A stretch of 64,000 nucleotides of DNA from Magnolia sinica (lineage: Eukaryota > Streptophyta > Magnoliopsida > Magnoliales > Magnoliaceae). The position numbers were made by a program, and so were the translations under genes. A model generated the notes under the pieces. The model did not search any database, had not been told where the DNA came from, and saw only the letters and a list, made by a program, of their open reading frames with translations. The first letter of the stretch is position 1; every line of letters starts with the position of its first letter. The DNA is taken from NCBI RefSeq assembly GCF_029962835.1, contig NC_080588.1, forward strand, positions 63,574,001 through 63,638,000, in the 5' to 3' direction. This document shows, piece after piece, positions 56,756 to 64,000 of this stretch.

Positions 56756-59598
56756 GTGAGATTTTCTTTCAATTTTGGAAATTCGTTTGATAATTAAGAT
56801 AGTGACAGAGAATCAGAGATTGAATGGCAACCGGAGCAGTTCTTGAGCCTTTATGGTTGAAACTTCAGTGTGCTAGTGAGCACCAGAGAGGCGGTGGGCA
56901 CATTATCTCTCATCATGCAGTTGGCGGGAATTTAGTAAGAATTTCAAATTGCGAATTTTCAAGAAATCAATTTTGATGTGCTTATTAGGATTATTGCCCA
57001 CCAACTCTCGATGCAAACCATGCTACCGCAATCCTTTCCCTTATTTAGTTTGGCATTTTTTTTTTTGGTGGGGGGGATGCTAGCTTGAACTGAATTGCAA
57101 TCGATAATGTATTGCTGAAGAAATGACCGATGTGGGAGTGCCTCATTTTAATTCAATGACAGCCAAATCCTGATTGCAATCGCGGGCATTTCAAGATGGA
57201 CTTGGAATGAGATCAGGCTCTCTTAGCCGGCGTGAAGATGGTTTTGTAATTACTAGTTTGAGTTCTAGTTTCGGGTGTGTTTGGATTCGCGTTTGAACTG
57301 AATTGCAATCCATCAATTTATTAAAGAGGAAATGACCAATATGGGAGTGCCACATTTTGATTCAGTGACAACCAAATCCTAATTTCAATCCCGGGCATGT
57401 CAAGATGAACTTGAAATGAGATCACGTGCTCTTAGCTTTTTTGAAGATGGTTTGTAATTATGTTTGATTTGTAGTTTTGGACGCATTTGGATGCTCGCTT
57501 GAACTGAATTGCAATGCATCAATTTATTACAGAGGAAATGACCATTGTGGGAATGATTCATATTAATTCAATGACAACCAAACCCTAATTGCAATCCAGG
57601 GCATTTCAAGATGACTTGGAATGAGATAGAGCGCTCTTAGCTGGGATGAGGATGGTTTTGCAATTATTAGTTTGAGTTGTAGTTTCTCAATGTTTTGTCA
57701 TAGATGTTTCGAGTTGGCCTTATTGAGGGTTGATAAGGAGTACAGTGCAATGTTTCTAGCCTTACTACAAGCATACATGACTAATAAATGACACAAAATT
57801 TACTAGAAACTAGGTTAGCTTCTATTCCCACTGATTGCACAGTTTAAAAAATAAAAAATTCCACTTGACTCAATGTCCAACCGACTTAGGTGGTCTTGAA
57901 GTATCAACCGAGCCTTTAACTTGACTCTATTATAGTAATGAAAATTGGAATATTTACGTTATAAAGTAAATAAAATAGCTGAATCAGGCAGTTTCACAGG
58001 CTGTAGTAAAGTCCTCTGTTGAAGCAAAGGTAGTGAGTTCGAAACCCTTTCTCCTCTTTTTTATTTTTATTTTCTATTAAAAAAACATCTTTACTAGGTG
58101 AGCGACTGAAATTGAGTCATTGTGAGTCAGCCCAATAGCGAGTCTGCTTGCCGAGTCTTGTCAAGTTAGGACCGAGTCACTGCCACAAGTGAGTTTCCTT
58201 GTGACTTGGCTCAAAATCTCACTGGATTGAATTTAGTCGGTTGAGTCAGGATTTAGTAGGGGTGGCAATGGGCCTGGTTTTCCTGCCCATCCATTAAGGG
58301 CTAGGGCTAGTGCCCCTAAGGGCCCGTTTGGCCGGTCGGATTGGAAGGGATTGGATGGTATTGGAAGTCAAATCCTGGGATTGGCCTGGCGTGCCAAACA
58401 GAGTCGGTGATCTGATCCCAATCCCAGGTATCTCAAGACAATCCGCTGACATCACCATCATTACATTTAAATCCCATCAAATCCACCCTAATCCTCCAAA
58501 TTTGCCTGGGACGTGTTTGGTTTGAGGGATTAGAAGGGATGAGAAAGTTTAAAACCGGGATTGGCTGGGCGCACCAAACAGACTGGATATAGCAATCCAG
58601 GGATATATCAATCCCATGGATCTCCAGACAATCCACTGACAACACCATTATTACCTAGAAATCCATGCCATCCACCCTAATACCATTCAAACCCTTCCAA
58701 TCCACCCGGCCAAACGGGCCCTAAACTTGGCCTGAAGGTCAGGCTCTGGCTAAATTCTTCACCTGGTGTCCAGATTACACTGGGCTTGGGTCAGTGACTA
58801 ATAGCCCGGTCAGCCTGAGTATGCAGTGTATAGATTAGTATTGATACTCTAACAGGGTGTTGTGTCTGATACATAGACACATAAATTACTTAGAAATCAC
58901 ATACGTTGCTTGTAAATAATTCAAATTAGACTGTCCAAATTATGGACTCCAGGTTAGAAATATCATGAAAAAAAATTACACTTCATTAGCTAACTATATG
59001 ATCGGTGGACATTTATTGGATGCAAGGTATTCCATAACAGTAATGGTGGCTATAACGGCCACTGCCATGATTGTTAAGATATGGGGTTGTAACGGCCGTT
59101 ATGATCTTTTTTTTTTTTTTTTTTTTTTTAAATGAAAATGAAAACATATGTTTTGACCCCATTACGGGCCCTTTTTTAACTTGTTATTGCCGTTAGGGCT
59201 GTTTCGGCCCCGTAAGGCATAATGGTTACCGCTATAGTGTGCCGTAAAGGCTGTTATGTGAAGGTAATGGTGGCAACTGTTACACATTACGGGGTCATAA
59301 CAGCCGTAACGGCTGTTAAGGAAAAAATGACCCGTCATGGCTGTTAAGGAAAAAATGACCCGTTAGTCTAATCTTTGTTTCACCATTATTCATTCTAAAC
59401 TTTCGCTCTCTTTTACTCCTTTTACTCTCTCTCTTACATGCTTAGTCTAATCTCTCTACATTCTTCTACAACTCTACGAGCTCTTAAGTAGAGAAGACAA
59501 CAACTCTTTTGTCAAGAGCATACAAGTTTACAAAATTCATTCAAGATTCAACCCCCTAAGAAGACAATCATATTACTCTCTCTCTCTCTCTCTCTGGG

Positions 59599-59629
<31 letters not shown>

Positions 59630-59844
59630 ATTTTAAAATAACGACATGGTGTCCCCGCCCCTTTAAGGCAAGACTATTCCTTGCAGATGCACGCAATCAC
59701 CCGCCAACCACGTGCATTGGGTAATCCATGGGGAGGGGAATCAAACTCGTGTCTGTGGGGAGCAAACCCATGACCGAAGCCGTTTGCCCAAACCAGTGAT
59801 GGGTAATTTACATTCCTCTCTCTCTAACTCTCACTTACATTCTT

Positions 59845-59888
<44 letters not shown>

Positions 59889-59981
59889 CATTCATTCTCT
59901 ACACAGTACATATTCTCTACATTTCTCTCTCTTTCTCTTACATTCTATTTCTCTAATCTCTCATTCTCTCTTTCTCTATGT

Positions 59982-60029
<48 letters not shown>

Positions 60030-60480
60030 GTTCTCTACCTAAATTTTCATTCTCTGCAATCTACACCATCTAATCTTTACATTCATTCTCTAATCTCTAC
60101 ATACATTCTCTAGTCTCTACATTCATTCTCTAATCTCTACATACATTCCCTACATTTCTCTCTCTTTCTCTTTCATTCTCTAATCTCTACATTATCTATT
60201 ATGTTACCTTCTCTTTTCAAGTGCATTTAAAACAAAAAAAACTCAAGTGTACAAGCGTACAAACCAAATGTCTACAACTGCAAGTGTGCAAGTGTAGGCT
60301 ATAAGCTACAAGATTCAAGATTCAACTTCAAGAATCTACAAGTGTAGGCTTAAAGAATCAAGACTTAAGATTCAAATTGTGTACTTGTGTAATTGTATAA
60401 TTGTGTAACACAATCTCTCTCTCTCTCGCCCCCCCTCCTCTATTCTCTAGTCTACAACTACAAGTGTAAGTGTATAACTC

Positions 60481-60531
<51 letters not shown>

Positions 60532-62560
60532 AGAAGCTTAACGACTTGGTCTTCGTCCAATATAACCATTGTTGTCAAATGCGATTGCATATGCGCATAC
60601 TGCTGGTCAAATCGCATATCAAATCGCATATGCGATCCTGGCATATGCGATCCTGGCAAGTATGCCATGGCATACTTTTATATGCGACCAATATGCGTTC
60701 GCATATTTTCCAAAAGCCAAGAGCGGAAGAATTTATTTTTTATTTTTTCAATTTGCAGAACTCTTGCCTATAAATAGGTACTCATATCCCCTCCATTTTC
60801 ACTATTCTTTACTCCAAAGCTCTAAATCTCTTACTCTTTCTCTCTTACACCTCTTTCTCTTTTACTCTAATCTCTCTACAAGTATTTCAATTATGTTTAT
60901 TTTTTGTATTTTATAAGTTGTGCTTACTTTTTGTAAATCAAGTTGTAAGTTATATCTCGTAAGTTGTTTCAAGTTATCCATTTATCAGTAAAATTTCTTT
61001 GTTTGAAGTTTATAATAATTAGTTATCTTTTAATGTAGCTTGTTGATTGTTTTGTTAAAATTTATATAGTATAATATAAGTAATTAAATATATCACTTAA
61101 TGAAACACTCAAACTATAATGAAATAAGTAAAATAACCCAATCCAATCACGTGTACAAATTAGACAAGTTTTTTATTTTATTTTTTTCAAATTATTATTA
61201 TTATTTTTTAAAAATGCCATGACATATGTGATTGTGCGATCGCACATGCGATTTGACAACATTGAATATAACTTGAAGCTGTGAGAATGATTCTAGGCCA
61301 GACAAGAAAAACCTAGTTTCTATGATCCTATCAAGATCAACCATTGGATATTCATGGAGTACTTGTGCATACAGATGTTGAAGAAAGAGAAGAAGATGGG
61401 GTATACATTGAGGAAGGAGATCATTCTGACGACGATGATGATGATGATTGTGGTGATCGGATGCCACAATGGCAATTGGATCAATGCATATAGTATTAGA
61501 TGATTAGCATTACTATTAGTATGTTTATTTTTAATATTTCATTATTTTATGAGTAGTGTATAAGTTGTAACTTGTAACTTGTAAGTACTAAGTCGTAACT
61601 TCAAACTTGAAAGTTCCATTAAATGTTTTAAGTATCAACGATATCGGCTGATGTATCCTACAATATATCTTGTATCCCGCTTGTGCGATATGAAACCCAT
61701 AAGTAGTGGGATATATCTCATATATTCAATTCGGCGAGCATTTTCAATTTTCGATCCTCTTTTTTGTAAATCATGTTAAATCAGTGTCAAATTATTACAA
61801 ATCCATGATTTTTCATGTTTTGCATGAAAAACCATGGATTGGGAGCTTCAATTTTAGGATGTGGAGGATGTGGGCTGAGTTACGGGAAATTGAAAAAGAT
61901 AATTTTTTTTTCAATTTCTCGCAAATCGGTTACAATCTTTGTGTCCAAACATGTATGTAACCTGATCTAGTGATTCTTCTTTTGAATGTATTGCTTTTGT
62001 TTCTACATGTCTTCTTACATGTATAAATTATATGAATAAACTTTGGATATACTTGCATCAATTCAGCTAGACACACATAGATTAGGACCCCATATAAAGA
62101 AAACCTATTATGTGCACTTGTTTTTTTGTAATGTTTTGATTTATAAGTGTGTATTGATGCCTTTTTTTAACAATCACTGAAGTTTCATTGAAAACTTCGA
62201 CAAATTTTCCAATGTTTCCCCATGTTTCCAACAACAGCGATACATTACGCGATAAAACTGATATATCCCATGCGATAACTGATATGTATCTATATCCCAA
62301 GGGTGTGATACGTAACGCGATACCTATATTTTGAACATTGGTTCCATTATCAATAAAATTTCTATGTTAGAAGTTCTTCATAATTAACTAACTCATAAAT
62401 TACATTTGTAAATTAAATAGCTTGTTGATTCTTTTATTGAATAGATTGTTGATGTACTTCATTCATTATTTAGTTGGTTTATTTCTCTCAAACGAACTTG
62501 AAATATGTAAAATAAGTTATCTAATCACTTAGGGAAGTTTCCCCTAATTTTGTTTTTTTT

Positions 62561-62600
<40 letters not shown>

Positions 62601-64000
62601 CCCTTAATTTTCCTTTTTTAAATTTTCAAAAAAAAAAAAAAAAACATATGTGGTCGTACGATCACATATGTGCTTACGCATATGCGGTTGCACACACTTG
62701 CATTGATGACCGTTATGGGGGCTGTAATGGCCATTACAGCCCCTATCATAAAGGTAATGGTGGCGGCCACCGTTACCATTACAGAATACCTTAGTTACCA
62801 CTGTTACCGTTACGTAACCGTTTTGATTTGCCTTGATTGGATGGCTAAAAATGAAAAGACTCAAGTATCCTATTTCAACAAACAAGTGTCCACAAATCAA
62901 TGGTTAGAATTTGTTGACCAATTTGAATTTTGAAATGTGAAGTAGAGATAGTAGGTCCATATTTTACTTGTTTCATTTGAATTAATTGATCTCATGTACA
63001 ATTTCTGAGCGCCTATGTATCAAGCATCATATTCAACCAAAGTCTAAACTAACTCCTCATGTAGTCATATATAAAAGGGTAATGATCTCGTGGGCTAATT
63101 ACATGGGACCATTTCCATGCACATTGTTTCATTTGGAATTGGTGGCCTCTACATCACCTTTTAATTTTCGCTTTAACTTATAGGACCGGCCCTGATTCTG
63201 TCCAATCATGCCTTGGCCCTGGCCCGACCCTAGCTCAGCCTGGCCCTCATGCACTAGGGCTAGGGCTGGGGCAAGGGCCTCTTAACCCCATTAGGGCCAT
63301 CGCTTAGGGTTCTAGGGCTGGGGTAGGGTCAACCTCCGCTTGGCCCTATGCTGGTCCATTGCCACTCCTACGAGTCAGTGAGTTTTAGAACTATGATTGA
63401 TAGTATGTCAAGACATCTCTCATGATAAATTCTTAAAGAAATGTTCAGATATTCCCTTCATTTTAGACTTTAGCCTTTGGTTGAGTATATTAAAAATCAA
63501 GTGTTTCATTTTCTTTATTGTGGAGCAAAAGTCACAAAATGCAATGAGTGGGCTTCATCACACTAGCCCGATTCATCGAGGATGTCCTTTATTTTGGATG
63601 ACATCCATTTCATCAAAATGATTTTATCTTTGATTTTTGTCCATTGAGGTGCAATGCCTTGAAGTTCATTGTTTGTGATTTATTTTTTATGAAAAGTGAA
63701 GGAACTTTTTGTTTCTGATTTTTTCTCGTCCTTCTGAGGAAGGAGGCTAAAATGCTGTAGCATAATATGAATCATCTCACCCAATGTCCAAACTGTCCTC
63801 ATTTATGCAAAAAACTAATTTAATGCTGCAAATAGTTTTCCGCCCAGTGAGTTTCAAGTAATTTCCATGAATATTTATTATATGCTCATGTTCATCTTAA
63901 TCGCGTTCCTTTGAAGTTTTTATGCTTTCATTTACCTTATTAATCTTCACAGTGCAGGATTTGTTGGCGACTCTTTAAACAGGAACATGTTTGTGTCTCT
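56365..64000 (+). CDS. TBL: TRICHOME BIREFRINGENCE-LIKE polysaccharide O-acetyltransferase, 3' end outside the window
   Basis: Exon 1 (56365-56755) encodes a type II Golgi membrane protein: a short basic tail (MAPRDHRKK), a signal anchor around LSFLLLSLLCSASILIVF, then the PMR5N/TBL N-terminal domain with CNYTDGIWIHDP, YDNTCKEIFKGWNCISN, SWRWQPRACDLPP and FLERFRDTNIG. Exon 2 (63958-64000) continues in phase: ATT G|GA TTT GTT GGC gives IGFVGDSLNRNMFVSL, containing the catalytic GDS serine motif. The intron 56756-63957 has donor ATTG|GTGAGA and acceptor CAGTGCAG. TBL proteins transfer acetyl groups to xylan, mannan, xyloglucan or pectin in the Golgi. The GFVGDSLNRNMFVSL form suggests the subgroup near Arabidopsis TBL12-16 rather than the xylan subgroup; that is a weak inference. 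The start may be ATG 56365 or 56386, and the second has the better context (GTCATGGCG). An open frame upstream to 56245 is probably 5'UTR. The DxxH motif lies beyond the window. Confidence 0.92.
57083..57690. repeat. three-copy tandem repeat, about 207-bp unit, in TBL intron 1
   Basis: GCTTGAACTGAATTGCAAT-like starts occur at about 57083, 57291 and 57498. Each is followed in order by GAGGAAATGACC-, AATTCAATGACAACCAAA-, GGGCATTTCAAGATG-, CTCTTAGC- and GATGGTTTTG-like words. Copies differ by many substitutions, so the array is old. Confidence 0.85.
58320..58721. mobile_element. Tourist-like (PIF/Harbinger) MITE
   Basis: The left end reads GGGCCCGTTTGGCCGGTCGG and the right end, reversed, reads GGGCCCGTTTGGCCGGGTGG. 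TAA lies on both sides (58317-58319 and 58722-58724), the diagnostic 3-bp PIF/Harbinger target. At 402 bp it is non-coding. Two related halves (GGATTGGAAGGGATTGG and GGGATTAGAAGGGATGAG) suggest an internal duplication. Confidence 0.82.
59576..60530. repeat. cluster of (CT)n microsatellites
   Basis: CT runs lie at about 59576-59595, 59847-59882, 59984-60027 and 60489-60530, with TTCATTCTCTAATCTCTACA-like minisatellite words between them and a T run at 59599-59627. Open frames here are low-complexity artefacts. Confidence 0.88.
60567..61264. mobile_element. nested inverted-repeat element (TTGTTGTCAAAT termini, 8-bp duplication)
   Basis: The left end reads CATTGTTGTCAAATGCGAT and the right end, reversed, reads CAATGTTGTCAAATCGCAT. 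An exact 8-bp duplication, AATATAAC, lies at 60559-60566 and 61265-61272. ATATGCGA/TCGCATAT palindromes lie inside. Non-coding. Confidence 0.75.
61622..62340. mobile_element. nested inverted-repeat element with 9-bp duplication
   Basis: The left end reads AATGTTTTAAGTATCAACG and the right end, reversed, reads CAATGTTCAAAATATAGG. An exact 9-bp duplication, GTTCCATTA, lies at 61613-61621 and 62341-62349, the Mutator-type length. GATATATC- and GCGATA-rich inside. Non-coding. Confidence 0.72.
62564..62597. repeat. (AT)n microsatellite
   Basis: About 17 AT units near the right end of the 59023-62835 element. Confidence 0.88.
63958..64000 (+). CDS. TBL: TBL coding exon 2, first 43 nt
   Basis: It follows the acceptor CACAGTGCAG and completes the split glycine codon of exon 1. 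It encodes FVGDSLNRNMFVSL, the esterase-type GDSL block of TBL proteins, before the window ends. Confidence 0.9.

Larger units (their letters stand above)
59023..62835. mobile_element. hAT-like non-autonomous element carrying two nested insertions
   Basis: It begins CAAGGTATTCCATAAC and ends GATTTGCCTTG. An exact 8-bp duplication, ATTGGATG, lies at 59015-59022 and 62836-62843. Its inner GTAATGGTGGC and GGCCACCGTTACCATTAC arms pair across the element, and its start matches the reversed end of 28976-29879. The 3.8-kb body holds CT and AT microsatellites and the elements at 60567 and 61622. No transposase frame. Confidence 0.65.
58843..63047. mobile_element. MITE of the GATACTCTGG family, split by a later insertion
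   Basis: The left part (58843-59022) matches the start of 18697-19057 (GATACTCT, then AATTACTTAGAAAT-like words). The right part (62836 to about 63047) carries TTTCAACAAACAAGTGTCCAC, found also at about 18908, and ATGTATCAAGCATC near its end. The 59023-62835 element interrupts it. The right end is approximate. Confidence 0.55.
58257..63370. mobile_element. outer inverted-repeat element of the intronic nest
   Basis: TAGGGGTGGCAATGGGCC at 58257 and, reversed from 63370, TAGGAGTGGCAATGGACC are matching termini 5.1 kb apart, with GGGCTAGGGCTAG- and CTAGGGCTAGGGC-type words just inside both. The span is explained by later insertions at 58320-58721 and 58843-63047. No clean duplication was found. 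Confidence 0.55.

Noticed and set aside
56419..56772. A minus-strand 117-codon frame over TBL exon 1
   Set aside because: It is the antisense shadow of a GC-rich real exon. The + strand gives the conserved TBL domain.
59712..60773. Serine/leucine-rich open frames
   Set aside because: They are translations of (CT)n runs inside a transposon in the TBL intron.
1..64000. Endogenous pararetrovirus or other viral insertion
   Set aside because: All reverse transcriptase signatures belong to the one gypsy and one copia element with LTRs. No movement or coat protein signature was seen.
1..64000. A novel multi-gene system or biosynthetic cluster
   Set aside because: Only two cellular genes are present. 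Both act on wall polysaccharides in the Golgi, but they are about 23 kb apart with transposons between them, and adjacency of two common families does not support a functional cluster.

Overview
This is a gene-poor, repeat-rich stretch of plant nuclear DNA. The evidence is spliced protein-coding exons with GT..AG introns of up to 8.5 kb, two decayed full-length LTR retrotransposons primed by tRNA-iMet, several solo LTRs with target-site duplications (TSDs), and many small inverted-repeat (foldback or MITE-like) elements. Long introns packed with transposons point to a large angiosperm genome. A magnoliid or other early-diverging lineage is possible, but that is only an impression from the repeat style and cannot be settled here.

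Two cellular genes are supported, both on the + strand and both linked to Golgi modification of wall polysaccharides. (1) A CGR2/CGR3-like (cotton Golgi-related) pectin methyltransferase has six coding exons between 21258 and 33293 that join in phase to 261 codons plus a stop. A TATA box lies at 19161 and a 5'UTR intron at about 19328-21216. (2) A TRICHOME BIREFRINGENCE-LIKE (TBL) O-acetyltransferase has coding exon 1 at 56365-56755 and the first 43 bases of exon 2 at 63958-64000, including the GDSL-type motif. Its 7.2-kb intron fills most of the right end, and the gene runs off the window.

Layout: 1-8.6 kb, three solo LTRs nearly back to back (713-2161, 2413-5365, 6168-8567). 8.6-15.6 kb, intergenic DNA with tandem repeats and a 1.2-kb palindromic foldback element (11191-12367). 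15.6-19.1 kb, a run of foldback MITEs abutting the CGR promoter. 19.2-33.3 kb, the CGR-like gene, with a 4.8-kb solo LTR and a hAT-like element in intron 3. 35.2-35.8 kb, a small solo LTR. 36.0-43.45 kb, an old LTR split by a full-length Ty3/gypsy element (36100-42021, minus strand). 44.1-44.7 kb, a hAT-like MITE. 46.2-53.7 kb, a full-length Ty1/copia element (minus strand). 53.8-56.2 kb, another run of foldback elements abutting the TBL gene. 56.4-64 kb, TBL exon 1, a three-copy tandem repeat of about 207 bp, a multi-level nest of DNA transposons, and the start of exon 2.

No autonomous DNA-transposon gene, rRNA, confident tRNA or CRISPR array was seen. Both retrotransposon polyproteins carry stops and frameshifts and are pseudogenes. 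I found no undescribed multi-gene system. The noteworthy content is structural: solo LTR boundaries with matched TSDs, a five-level nested insertion in an intron, a shared foldback family crowding both gene starts, and a gypsy element whose integrase frame runs into its own LTR.
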